Part shown: positions 34,590 through 42,794 of the stretch, one piece after another
Layout of the letters: every line of letters begins with the position of its first letter
Numbering within the stretch: the stretch's first letter is position 1
NCBI GenBank assembly: GCA_017465475.1
Contig: JAFTWC010000023.1
Span: 1 to 57,076 of the forward strand
Source: Lachnospiraceae bacterium
Lineage (GTDB): Bacteria; Bacillota; Clostridia; Lachnospirales; Lachnospiraceae
Length of the DNA: 57,076 nucleotides
Reading direction: 5' to 3'
Program-made: the position numbers and the translations under genes
Notes under the pieces: generated by a model
The model's input: the letters and a program-made list of their open reading frames with translations, nothing else
What the model was told of the DNA's origin: nothing
Database searches by the model: none

Positions 34590-35468
34590 TTATACTTCCT
34601 CTATCCACTCAAATGCGGCCTTCACCACTTCTTCTGCCGTATTCCCCTCCTTGGGTCTGCCAATGCAAAGAATCGGCACCTTTGACGCCATCTCCAAGCC
34701 GATTTTTCCGATATACGGTGCATATTTCTGCTCTCTTGTCATGAGCTTACGTAAAAACAGATTTCCCACAAAGACATGCAACCGGTCCAAGCCGTTTACT
34801 TCCTGCACCGTCACCTTCTGTTCCGAAGTAAGATGCAACAAAAGAAACCCCTTTATCGGTCTTCCTTCTGTGGAAAATTCTCCCCGGTAACGGGCCAGAA
34901 ACTTATCTTTCTGCTCATCGATATAGATCAACTCCTCCGGATCATATCCTTCCCGCTCTACCACATCCCTGCACAGCTTCTGGTACGGAAAAGCCGGATA
35001 CACCTTGCTTCCGTCTGCCCATGCCATATCATCTGCCATCAGTGTATAGCCCGCCTTTAAAAAGGCTGTGGTTGCTGTAGATTTCCCGGTTCCGCTTTCT
35101 CCCGCAATCATAACAGCGCCCTGCTCGTCCGCCACCACACTGCAATGAATCGGAAGCATATCCCGTTGTAGTGCCAACATGGACATGCCATATCCCAAAA
35201 TGTACGTCTGCAACCACTCCGGATTCCCTTTTCCGGTGAGAGCATAGCCAATCCGTTTCCCCTCATATACCTGAATTTGGCAAGTTGTATTGCGGAGCCA
35301 GCTGTATTCATGTCCGAATTCACAAAAAGCAGACTGTTCTTCTATTTCTTTTGAAAACACCGTCTTCTCAACCGTCACATCCCAATGCGTGGTGTCATCC
35401 CATACCACCAATTGCGGGAACTCCAAATCCGAGGCAACAATCACTCCGTACACTTTATAAAAATACAT
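34590..35468 (-). CDS. HPr-kinase-like lasso tailoring kinase, locus 2
   Basis: 292 residues. P-loop GESGTGKST followed by the helix and YTLMADDMAW, as in the locus-1 kinase. Shared segments (SMLALQRDMLPIHCS here, SFLFLQRGFSAIHCS there; PAFPYQKLCRDV versus PGFPLQKVCRNV) show the two are paralogues. The predicted role is phosphorylation of precursor 2, whose last residue is Ser, fitting a PadeK-type reaction. It is the last gene of locus 2, 64 bp after the cyclase. Read-through is limited by the riboswitch-terminator region further left. Confidence 0.8.
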   Translation of the reverse strand: MYFYKVYGVIVASDLEFPQLVVWDDTTHWDVTVEKTVFSKEIEEQSAFCEFGHEYSWLRNTTCQIQVYEGKRIGYALTGKGNPEWLQTYILGYGMSMLALQRDMLPIHCSVVADEQGAVMIAGESGTGKSTATTAFLKAGYTLMADDMAWADGSKVYPAFPYQKLCRDVVEREGYDPEELIYIDEQKDKFLARYRGEFSTEGRPIKGFLLLHLTSEQKVTVQEVNGLDRLHVFVGNLFLRKLMTREQKYAPYIGKIGLEMASKVPILCIGRPKEGNTAEEVVKAAFEWIEEV

Positions 35469-35532
35469 AGAATCAATCCCCTTTACATCACACTTCGTGA
35501 CTACATTGTACCACAGTACTCATCTGCTGTCA

Positions 35533-37437
35533 TTACATATCCTCGCTGTTTCCCACTTTCCGTGAAAACGTGATTAAATTCTGAAGGCTGAGGCACTTGT
35601 CTATTCCCATGAACATGGCTGAATCCCGCTCCTCTTCTGCCGCAACCGATGCCCAATGTTCCAGCTCCTCCCAGTTAAGGTACCCGTTCCAGTATTCACG
35701 ATTCAGCATTCCCACCAACCGATTCTTTTTCTGCACATGCTCGGCAATGTCCACTTCTGTTTTCTCTATATTCCGCCAACTGGTGTCTTCTTTTCCGGTC
35801 AGATTATATAAAGACTCCGGAATCATATCCCGAAATGCCTCTCGGATAATATAACGATTCTTCTGTTCCTTCAAATACATATGACGCGGAATGGACAAGG
35901 CATAATCAATCACGCGATAATCCAAATAAGGTGCAAAATATCTTGCGCCGCAATACTCTCCCAAAAGAGCTACGATATCCAAACGATTACGGCTGCCGCC
36001 GTTTCGTACGTAACTTAACGGATCATAGGCAAATGTATTTGAAACTCCCCTTTTCGCTTCATATTTATCCATAATCTCCGGCGCCAACATGACTTTTGAT
36101 GCAAACACACTGATAAAAGGACTCCGCAGTTGCTTCCTCGTTTTCACAAGGTTCTTTAGGCTTCGCATCACCGTCTTATAACACCGATGCTTCAATCCCT
36201 TTGTGCTTTCCCACATGTAAGAGAAATAATGCACATATTCTCTATTGTAAAAAAGTTCATACGGGTTACACCGATGGCTTACACCTTCGTCACCGCCATG
36301 TCCGGTAAATACAACCTTTGCGCCGTAATCATGGGCCGATTGTGCTACCTTGCCAATCTGTGTCGTGCTGATATATGGTGGCAATACATAACGGCGATAC
36401 AGGCCGGCATTTAACTCCGGTTCCATACCGATGTCTCTCATTTTCTTATAAATCACACTGTCTTCCCGTAACTGCATTGCCTCATTGCTGAAATGGCAAA
36501 CCACACCCTCCTGTTTACATATATCCTCCACAATCAGACGTTCATCATTCTCTGCATAGGGCAGTTCCGAAGGAGACAACGACCAGGAAAAATAGAATGC
36601 CTCCCGTCCCAGACGATGAATTAAAATATCAATAATACTGGAATCCAAACCACCGGAAAGCTCTGCTGCCACAGGACCGGATACTGCATCCAATCTTCTT
36701 TTAACAGCATCCGTAATCAGCTCCTTGTGACGTTCGATATAAGCAGTATCCGAGGAAAGACGCACTTTCTTTTCTCCCGGTTTCCAGTAGCTTTTCACCG
36801 TTGCACAAAAAACATCTCCGGTACTCGTAACCGTATAATAGGCAGCCGGCTTTATACATCTGATGTTTGCAAACTCCGTATACTCCGTTCCCACATAAGC
36901 TCTCCCGGCCAAGACACTCCACAACCATTCTTCATCCACCGAAGCATCCACCACATCCATAGAAATCAGCCCTCTGATATCCGTAGAGAATGCCAGAATG
37001 CCTTTTTGATTGTAAACAAAAAGCGGACGCACCCCCATGTGGTCACGAAACAGTGTCATACCGTTCTTTTCTTCATCGAAAATTGCACCCGCAAAATCTC
37101 CGTTTACCTCCTTCAATGCTTCGTATCCAAACTTCTCTATATACAAAAAAAGCAGTTCCTCATCCGATAACTCCTCCGATAAACCACTTCTCATTTTTAT
37201 CTCATCCCGATTAAACAATAACCCATCAATGACTGCATATTTGCTTCCGTTTTTTAACACCGGGGCACTCTCCGGCATCCTGTCGGAATACCTGGACTGT
37301 GTACATCCCAAAAACATACTCTTTAAAGTCATCGTTTCTGTCTTTACTCCGTATGCCCTATTCCACTTCTGCAACCGCATCCGGTCTGTTTCTCCCGGCA
37401 GCTCTCCGTTCTTCCAAATCCCGTAGATTCCGCTCAT
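35533..37437 (-). CDS. Lasso macrolactam synthetase (C protein), locus 2
   Basis: 634 residues, same two-domain plan as the locus-1 cyclase. The N-terminus is MSGIYG, so the glutaminase Cys2 is absent. The pyrophosphatase loop is LSGGLDSSI near residue 265. The protein is diverged from the first cyclase along its whole length, which suggests adaptation to its own core peptide rather than recent duplication. AAGGA lies 8 nt before ATG 37437. The upstream gap carries three stem-loops, so this gene is probably expressed by weak read-through from the precursor promoter or from an unseen promoter. Confidence 0.88.
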   Translation of the reverse strand: MSGIYGIWKNGELPGETDRMRLQKWNRAYGVKTETMTLKSMFLGCTQSRYSDRMPESAPVLKNGSKYAVIDGLLFNRDEIKMRSGLSEELSDEELLFLYIEKFGYEALKEVNGDFAGAIFDEEKNGMTLFRDHMGVRPLFVYNQKGILAFSTDIRGLISMDVVDASVDEEWLWSVLAGRAYVGTEYTEFANIRCIKPAAYYTVTSTGDVFCATVKSYWKPGEKKVRLSSDTAYIERHKELITDAVKRRLDAVSGPVAAELSGGLDSSIIDILIHRLGREAFYFSWSLSPSELPYAENDERLIVEDICKQEGVVCHFSNEAMQLREDSVIYKKMRDIGMEPELNAGLYRRYVLPPYISTTQIGKVAQSAHDYGAKVVFTGHGGDEGVSHRCNPYELFYNREYVHYFSYMWESTKGLKHRCYKTVMRSLKNLVKTRKQLRSPFISVFASKVMLAPEIMDKYEAKRGVSNTFAYDPLSYVRNGGSRNRLDIVALLGEYCGARYFAPYLDYRVIDYALSIPRHMYLKEQKNRYIIREAFRDMIPESLYNLTGKEDTSWRNIEKTEVDIAEHVQKKNRLVGMLNREYWNGYLNWEELEHWASVAAEEERDSAMFMGIDKCLSLQNLITFSRKVGNSEDM

Positions 37438-37472
37438 AGTACCATCCTTTTCTTTTTTTTAAATAGAACAAA

Positions 37473-37600
37473 GAGTTTCGCTTGCGAAACTCTTGCGCCG
37501 AGCGCGGTCGCATGCGACATCTTCCAATCGCGCGAGTGCGCATCCATAGCGGAGCTTTTTTGCTCTATAGGAAATGCTCAATTTCCTATAGAGCAAAAAA
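37473..37600. repeat. Cluster of inverted repeats between precursor 2 and its cyclase
   Basis: Three palindromes in a row: GAGTTTCGC-TT-GCGAAACTC (37473-37492), a GTCGCATGCGAC palindrome near 37508-37519, and a perfect 20-bp stem with a 5-nt loop at 37556-37600 (arms start TTTTTTGCTCTATAGG and end in AAAAAA). The sequence between is unusually GC-rich (GCGCGAG, GCGC). It may be a dispersed genomic repeat and should act as an RNA-structure barrier or stabiliser. Confidence 0.7.
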
Positions 37601-37623
37601 GACCCTTGCCTGTGACAAGGGCC
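37595..37623 (-). terminator. Intrinsic terminator after precursor 2
   Basis: On the minus strand GGCCCTTG ... CAAGGGTC followed by TTTTTT, 16 nt after the precursor stop, sharing its T tail with the large palindrome. Confidence 0.75.
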
Positions 37624-37638
37624 TCCTATAACGCTCTA

Positions 37639-37839
37639 TTAGGACAAAGTATCCGGAGTGCTGTCATTGTCATTACCAGTCTTACCCGGCTTACCGTCTC
37701 CGTCACTATCTTTACCATCAGCTAAGTCATTGTTCCAACCAACACCATTACTACTGAACTCTACGTAAGAATCCCACTGACCATGAGCGGTCTCTGCAAT
37801 GTTAAGCTCTACGATTTCTGCTGCATTCCAAGTCTTCAT
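37639..37839 (-). CDS. Lasso-peptide precursor 2 (A protein), 66 residues
   Basis: I place the start at ATG 37839 (MKTWNAAEIV), 8 nt after GGAGG; an ATG two codons upstream is too near that site. The leader MKTWNAAEIVELNIAETAH differs from precursor 1 at only five of 19 positions, so one B1/B2 pair could process both. With the cut before His19 (Thr17 at -2) the acceptor would be Glu27 (ring of 9). Before Gly20 it is Glu27 as residue 8. The 47-residue remainder is very acidic and Asp/Gly/Asn-rich (ADGKDSDGDGK) and ends in Ser, a possible phosphorylation site. It has its own strong promoter. Confidence 0.8.
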   Translation of the reverse strand: MKTWNAAEIVELNIAETAHGQWDSYVEFSSNGVGWNNDLADGKDSDGDGKPGKTGNDNDSTPDTLS

Positions 37840-37888
37840 TTTCATATCCTCCATTGATGAATTTATGCTTTTTTCTTTCGATGGTGTT

Positions 37889-37917
37889 ATCATACAACAA
37901 TTCTTTTCTATGGTCAA
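37889..37917 (-). promoter_or_regulatory. Near-consensus promoter for precursor 2
   Basis: Leftward TTGACC (complement of 37912-37917), 17 bp, TATGAT (complement of 37889-37894), about 50 bp before the precursor start. Confidence 0.8.
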
Positions 37918-37957
37918 CATTTCTAACATACTTGATAGAATTATCTTCTTGTTTCCT

Positions 37958-38593
37958 TTACAGAATCTCTTTCACCACCGTCAACAACTCCTTAAAACAA
38001 CCGATTTTTGCCGTCTCCCGGTCTATGGTTCCGAAGCCGTAAGCAGCGTGGATAAATGTCAGTCCCGCTTCCATGGTGGCATTATAGTCTCCTTGGATAT
38101 CCCCTACATAGACAGCATCCGTCAGCCCGTTTCGGTTTGCCAGACGACGGATATTTTCCCCTTTCTGCAATCCGTTATTTCCAAAGCATTCCGTATCTTC
38201 AAAATAGTGTCCGAAGCCGTAGTGTTCCAAAAATGCTTCAATATAGCCGCTCTGACAATTGCTGACAATATACAGAGGATAGTCTTTTTGTAATTTTACT
38301 AACGTTTCTTCCAAATCCGGATATAACACACCTCCGTGCTCCCGGAGATATGCATTTTCATCGTCACAACACTTTTTCAGAAGCTCCAAACGCTCCTTCT
38401 CCGGCAGTTCCGAGAAAAGCACCTCTGCAATTTTATCCATGGTCAGCCCCATAACCCCGTGAATGTCTTCCACCGTGATGATTCGCTCCTTATCGTATTC
38501 CCGGTTCACAATCCGGGTCCAGGACTTTGCCACACCTTCTGCAGAATCCCACAATGTACCATCCATATCAAAAATAATGCCTTTTTTGCTCAT
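37958..38593 (-). CDS. HAD-superfamily phosphatase (phosphoglycolate-phosphatase-like)
   Basis: 211 residues with all four HAD motifs: DMDGTLWDS (nucleophile Asp at residue 10), the YIVSNCQ Ser/Asn motif, the later Lys and YVGDIQGDY. The cap is an inserted helical C1 domain (residues ~16-80). It should dephosphorylate a small phosphorylated metabolite. It stands just upstream of precursor 2 but has its own promoter, so a link to the lasso system is not implied. Confidence 0.88.
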   Translation of the reverse strand: MSKKGIIFDMDGTLWDSAEGVAKSWTRIVNREYDKERIITVEDIHGVMGLTMDKIAEVLFSELPEKERLELLKKCCDDENAYLREHGGVLYPDLEETLVKLQKDYPLYIVSNCQSGYIEAFLEHYGFGHYFEDTECFGNNGLQKGENIRRLANRNGLTDAVYVGDIQGDYNATMEAGLTFIHAAYGFGTIDRETAKIGCFKELLTVVKEIL

Positions 38594-38898
38594 ATATCAG
38601 TCTTCTCCTGCTTCTTTTTCCTATTTCCCGCCTCCGGCACTGTCTCCGGCGTACCGGGTACTACCGCGTTTTCTTCTGTCCTACTCATAGTATCACGAAG
38701 ATTTTCTTTTTTCAATCCTTTCCTGTTTTCTTCTTAGCTACATTCCGCGACAAACCGCCCGTCGTCAAACATGTTTATATCTTTATGTCTTCCTTCCTAT
38801 ATTCTATTGACTTTCTCTTGATTTTCCAGTAGCATATAACTATAAACGCAACATCAGATATGTTATTATTTTTACACTTTGTTACTTTAGGAGGGTAT
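38594..38898. other. Intergenic region with two predicted divergent promoters
   Basis: A leftward promoter for the phosphatase: TTGAAA (complement of 38710-38715), 17 bp, TACTAT (complement of 38687-38692). A rightward promoter for the xylanase: TTGATT (38818-38823), 17 bp, TATAAA (38841-38846). A 32-codon frame at 38590-38688 starts inside the leftward -10 and is dismissed. Confidence 0.5.
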
Positions 38899-40128
38899 AT
38901 GACAAATTACGAAAAGGTGGCTCACCGCAGAGCAAAAAAAGTATTACGCGTGGTGGATGCGCAAGGCGCACCGCTAAAAAACACAGAGGTACGTTTCAAA
39001 CAAACCAATCATAAGTTTTTATTCGGTTGGGGTTCCTTTGATTTCAACGCATATTTTGCAATAAAAGATCCGGAAAAGAAAGGGTTCTTTGAAGAACGCA
39101 TGAAAATTTGGATGGAATTATTTAACTACGGCACACTTCCGTTTTACCTTGGGCAGTATGAGCCGGAGGAAGGAAAGCCTCAATGGAAGAGCCGCATGGA
39201 TGCTGCCACCTATATGAAGGAACACGGTATTATGGCCAAAGGGCATCCTCTTTGCTGGCATACCGCCTGTGCGGACTGGCTCATGCAGTATGATAATGCC
39301 ACCATCTTAAAAAAGCAGCTGCAGCGCATCGAGCGTGACGTTACGCAGTTTAAGGGCACCGTGGATATTTGGGATGTTATCAACGAAGTGGTAATTATGC
39401 CGGTATTTGATAAATACGACAATGCCATCACCCGCATTTGTAAAGAATACGGCAGAACAGAGCTTGTGAAGCGTGTATTCGAGGAAGCAAAGCAGGCAAA
39501 TCCGGATTCCACCTTACTGTTAAATGACTTCAACACCTCCGATAAATATGCGGAACTGATTGATGAATGTTTAAACGCCGGCACTCCGATTGATGTCATC
39601 GGTATCCAGTCCCACCAGCATCAGGGCTACTGGGGCGCAGAAAAGGTGCATGAAGTTTTACGACGTTTTGAACGATTCGGAAAGCCGATTCATTTCACGG
39701 AAAACACCTTGATTTCCGGTGCTATTATGCCGCCGCATATTGTAGACTTAAACGACTGGCAAGTAAGTGAATGGCCGTCCACCCCGGAAGGCGAAGAACG
39801 CCAGAAAAATGAGCTGGAAGAAATGTACCGCATCCTCTTTGAACACCCTTTGGTGGAAGGCATTACCGGTTGGGATTTTACTGACGGTATGTGGTTAAAT
39901 GCACCGAGCGGAATCCTCCGCAAGGACAACAGCAAGAAGCCGGCATTCCATCGTCTCAACGAACTCATTCACGGCGAATGGTGGACCGACGCTTCCGTCA
40001 CCACTGATGAAAACGGTTTTGTAGCCGTAGAAGGCTTCAAGGGCGACTACGAACTTGTACTGGGGGACAAAAAGGTTACAGTATCCCTTTCAGCCTCCAC
40101 AACCGAACCGGAAACCGTCACCCTGTAA
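38899..40128 (+). CDS. Intracellular GH10 endo-xylanase-like glycoside hydrolase
   Basis: 409 residues. GH10 barrel features: GHPLCWHT (118-121 region), acid/base Glu163 in WDVINEV, LLLNDFNT, IGIQSHQHQGYW, nucleophile Glu268 in IHFTENT, and GWDFTDG near the end. The usual TELD around the nucleophile is replaced by TENT. The C-terminal ~45 residues form a small beta domain. No signal peptide is present, so it should act on imported xylo-oligosaccharides inside the cell. ATG 38899 has AGGAGGG upstream. A strong terminator follows. No sugar importer is adjacent; the orphan permeases at 44-46 kb are candidates. Confidence 0.85.
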   Translation: MTNYEKVAHRRAKKVLRVVDAQGAPLKNTEVRFKQTNHKFLFGWGSFDFNAYFAIKDPEKKGFFEERMKIWMELFNYGTLPFYLGQYEPEEGKPQWKSRMDAATYMKEHGIMAKGHPLCWHTACADWLMQYDNATILKKQLQRIERDVTQFKGTVDIWDVINEVVIMPVFDKYDNAITRICKEYGRTELVKRVFEEAKQANPDSTLLLNDFNTSDKYAELIDECLNAGTPIDVIGIQSHQHQGYWGAEKVHEVLRRFERFGKPIHFTENTLISGAIMPPHIVDLNDWQVSEWPSTPEGEERQKNELEEMYRILFEHPLVEGITGWDFTDGMWLNAPSGILRKDNSKKPAFHRLNELIHGEWWTDASVTTDENGFVAVEGFKGDYELVLGDKKVTVSLSASTTEPETVTL

Positions 40129-40189
40129 GTCGGTTCAACTTACATTACAAGACAATATCAAAATTTCCCCAAATAAATCTCCTCAACCA

Positions 40190-40224
40190 AGGACAGGCCA
40201 CCCAAATTCCGGGTGGCCTGTCCT
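40190..40224 (+). terminator. Intrinsic terminator after the GH10 gene
   Basis: A perfect 14-bp stem AGGACAGGCCACCC/GGGTGGCCTGTCCT with a 7-nt loop. Confidence 0.8.
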
Positions 40225-40284
40225 TTATCACGGGTAAACTTTCTACCTCGTTCCTAATACCAAATTCATCCTTGGCGTTCGCGA

Positions 40285-41694
40285 TTACTCTTCCGTTTCC
40301 TCTTCCTTTGCTTTAGACAGCATCACATTCACAATGATACCGAGAATCAATGCGCAGGCGATAGAGGTAAGTGTAACCTTTCCGAACGTCACGGAAAGTC
40401 CGCCGATACCGGCAATCAAAATGGTAGAAACCACAAACAGGTTTTTATTCTGTCCCAAATCCACCTTCTGCAACATCTTAAGACCGCTGACAGCGATAAA
40501 TCCGTACAGTGCCATACATACACCGCCCATAACACAAGACGGAATGGAATTTACAAATGCCACAAACGGACTTAAGAAGGAAATCAGAATTGCCCCTACT
40601 GCCGCACTGATAATCGTCACAATCGACGCATTTCTCGTAATTGCCACACAACCTACAGACTCACCGTAAGTGGTATTCGGACATCCACCGAAGAACGCAC
40701 CTGCCATGGAACCGACGCCGTCACCGAGAAGGGTACGGGAAAGTCCCGGTTCCTTTAAAAGGTCACGCTCAATAATGGAAGAAATATTTTTATGGTCTGC
40801 AATATGTTCTGCAAATACAACAAATGCCACCGGAACATAAGCTACCGCAATGGTGCCGATATAAGCACCGGTAATCTCACCGAAGCCGCCAAAAGCCGTC
40901 ATAAACGTAAACTCCGGTACAGAAATAAAGGTTTTCAATGTAATGCCAAAGCTTCCGTCAGCAGTCTTAAACAGCGCCGCCAAAGAATCAAAACTCATTA
41001 CCTTTAACGCATCAATGCCTGCGGCATTGCCGATTAAGGTCATCACCAAAGCAACTACATAACCTGCCAAAATACCGATAATAAACGGAATTAACTTTAA
41101 AGTCTTCTTACCGAAGGTGGAGCAAAGAATGGTTACAAACAAGGTCACCAGACCACAGACAATGGTTGCAAGAGGAGAGGCAAGCTGCGTACTTACTTCT
41201 GCGCCGTCTACAATCTCCTTTACAAACACTTCGCCTGACTGTAAATCACCGATGGCATTGCCTGCAAGAGAAAGACCGATAATGGCAACCGTCGGTCCGA
41301 TAACTACCGGCGGCATCAGCTTGTTCACCCAATCAACCCCTACAGCCTTTACAACCGCAGCAATGATTACGTACACAAGTCCTGCAAAAACAGCACCGAT
41401 AATCAAACCGAGATATCCCACCGCAGCAGACACACCACCGGCAAAGGCTGCCGCCATAGAACCCAGGAAGGCAAAGGAAGAACCTAAAAATACCGGACTC
41501 TTCTTTTTCGTGAAGGCAATGTACACCAATGTACCGACACCTGCACCGAACAATGCCGCCTCAGACTTCATCCCGTGACCGACAATCATCGGCACCACAA
41601 GAGTTGCAGCCATAATTGCCAAAAGCTGCTGAATTGCGAAGACAACCATTTTGCCGAAGCTCATCTTGTCTTCTACATCGTAAATAAGTTTCAT
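40285..41694 (-). CDS. uraA: Uracil/xanthine permease, NCS2 family
   Basis: 469 residues with about 14 membrane helices. It has the NCS2 start (MVVFAIQQLLAIMAATLVVP), the LGSSFAF loop, VFAEHIADHK, GDGVGSMAGAFFGGCPNTTYGESVG, which carries the substrate-binding Glu and family signature, and a final charged tail. It imports uracil or a related base with a cation. The ATG has GGAGGAC upstream. It stands alone behind its own promoter. No PyrR site or purine riboswitch is visible in the ~115-nt leader. Confidence 0.85.
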   Translation of the reverse strand: MKLIYDVEDKMSFGKMVVFAIQQLLAIMAATLVVPMIVGHGMKSEAALFGAGVGTLVYIAFTKKKSPVFLGSSFAFLGSMAAAFAGGVSAAVGYLGLIIGAVFAGLVYVIIAAVVKAVGVDWVNKLMPPVVIGPTVAIIGLSLAGNAIGDLQSGEVFVKEIVDGAEVSTQLASPLATIVCGLVTLFVTILCSTFGKKTLKLIPFIIGILAGYVVALVMTLIGNAAGIDALKVMSFDSLAALFKTADGSFGITLKTFISVPEFTFMTAFGGFGEITGAYIGTIAVAYVPVAFVVFAEHIADHKNISSIIERDLLKEPGLSRTLLGDGVGSMAGAFFGGCPNTTYGESVGCVAITRNASIVTIISAAVGAILISFLSPFVAFVNSIPSCVMGGVCMALYGFIAVSGLKMLQKVDLGQNKNLFVVSTILIAGIGGLSVTFGKVTLTSIACALILGIIVNVMLSKAKEEETEE

Positions 41695-41806
41695 TTGCTC
41701 GTCCTCCTAAAGTATTTTGTTTTATATAAACGCCGGAATCGGCTGTTTATATCCCCAAAATTTGGTAAAAAATAACAAAAAAAATTAAGACGGATATAAC
41801 AAGATT

Positions 41807-41835
41807 ATTATACCAAAACAAAAAGGGGCATACAA
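41807..41835 (-). promoter_or_regulatory. Promoter of the permease gene, inside the rubrerythrin terminator
   Basis: Leftward TTGTAT (complement of 41830-41835), 17 bp, TATAAT (complement of 41807-41812) with an extended -10 TGG. The -35 lies in the loop region of the upstream terminator. Confidence 0.65.
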
Positions 41836-41843
41836 CCCCTTTT
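41821..41843 (-). terminator. Intrinsic terminator after the rubrerythrin gene
   Basis: AAAAGGGG/CCCCTTTT stem with a 7-nt loop, then TTTTTGTTTT on the minus strand, about 100 nt past the rubrerythrin stop. Confidence 0.75.
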
Positions 41844-41944
41844 CGCCAAATTTCCGATTTTTTTCTCCGGCTCTTTGCCTCTTCCCGGAGCGAAATCGCC
41901 CGGACACCGGAAACAATCTCTCTTCTCTGTCCCGGACTACCACT

Positions 41945-42568
41945 CTAACCGAGAACCCCTTCCACACAGCAGTTCCCGGTATACGGTGCCAACTCTAATC
42001 GCACAAAATACCCTCTGTCATGGGAACACACCGGACAATGCTCCGGTGCCTGGGTTCCCTCAAACACATGACCGCAGTTCAGACAGAACCACCCGGTCTT
42101 TACATCGGAAATGAAAAGCTGATTCTTTTCCAATAAATCCGCCAATGCACCAAACCGGTTCCCGTGTATCTTCTCAATCTTCGCAATCTGCTCAAAAGAA
42201 GAGGCCACCGCAAGGAAGCCTTCTTCTCTTGCCTTGTCCGCAAAGGCACGGTACACATCATCATGCTCCTCATATTCGTTATGCTGCGCCATACGGAGAA
42301 GCTCCGTGATGCTGTCGGTAATATCCACCGGATAGCCTCCGTCTACATGGATGGTTTCTCCTGCCAGTTCCGATAAATGATTGTAAAAAATCTCAGCGTG
42401 TTCCTTCTCCTGATTTGCGGTAAAGGTAAACACTGCCTCAATCACATGAAACTTCTGCTGCTTCGCCTGATCCGCTGCAAAGGTATAACGATTTCTTGCC
42501 TGACTCTCGCCTGCAAAGGCCCGCATTAAATTATCCTTTGTTTCGCTGGTTTTAAAATCTACTGCCAT
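41945..42568 (-). CDS. rbr: Rubrerythrin
   Basis: 207 residues. The diiron four-helix domain carries ESQARNRY (Glu21), ANQEKEHAEIF and EEIxxxH-type ligands (FEQIAKIEKIHGNRF). The C-terminal rubredoxin-like domain has CLNCGHVF and CPVC iron ligands. It reduces hydrogen peroxide in anaerobes. ATG 42568 has GGAGG 6 nt upstream and matches the family start; the longer frame upstream is rejected. The last ~15 residues (TGNCCVEGVLG) add a second, unexplained Cys pair. Confidence 0.92.
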   Translation of the reverse strand: MAVDFKTSETKDNLMRAFAGESQARNRYTFAADQAKQQKFHVIEAVFTFTANQEKEHAEIFYNHLSELAGETIHVDGGYPVDITDSITELLRMAQHNEYEEHDDVYRAFADKAREEGFLAVASSFEQIAKIEKIHGNRFGALADLLEKNQLFISDVKTGWFCLNCGHVFEGTQAPEHCPVCSHDRGYFVRLELAPYTGNCCVEGVLG

Positions 42569-42698
42569 AACATACCTCCGATTATTTTCTTTACCGAAAG
42601 TATGCGCATGAAAAAGGAATATCATACATGCCGTTTCAATTCTTTCCAATTTTGTTTCCTGATTTCTCCACAAACCGAATCTTAAACCTGCCTTTTGC

Positions 42699-42745
42699 TT
42701 GTCAACTCTGACCTTTTCTGCTATAATAGACCCGAACATGTATTC
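42699..42745 (+). promoter_or_regulatory. dinB promoter with LexA (SOS) box
   Basis: TTGTCA (42699-42704), 17 bp, TATAAT (42722-42727). A CGAACATGTATTC box at 42733-42745 matches the Gram-positive LexA site CGAACRNRYGTTYC in most positions and covers the transcription start. Confidence 0.75.
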
Positions 42746-42794
42746 TTTTATAATTTTACTCATTCTGAATTATCCGCACGAAAGGAGGCTTCCC

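Noticed and set aside
38590-38688. A 32-codon frame overlapping the HAD gene by ATGA
   Set aside because: Its ATG lies inside the predicted -10 of the HAD promoter (TTGAAA-17-TACTAT) and no ribosome site precedes it, so it would not be in the mRNA.
41695-41806. Purine riboswitch or PyrR attenuator for the NCS2 permease
   Set aside because: Neither the purine aptamer loops nor a PyrR-type anti-antiterminator is present; only a short imperfect hairpin is seen.
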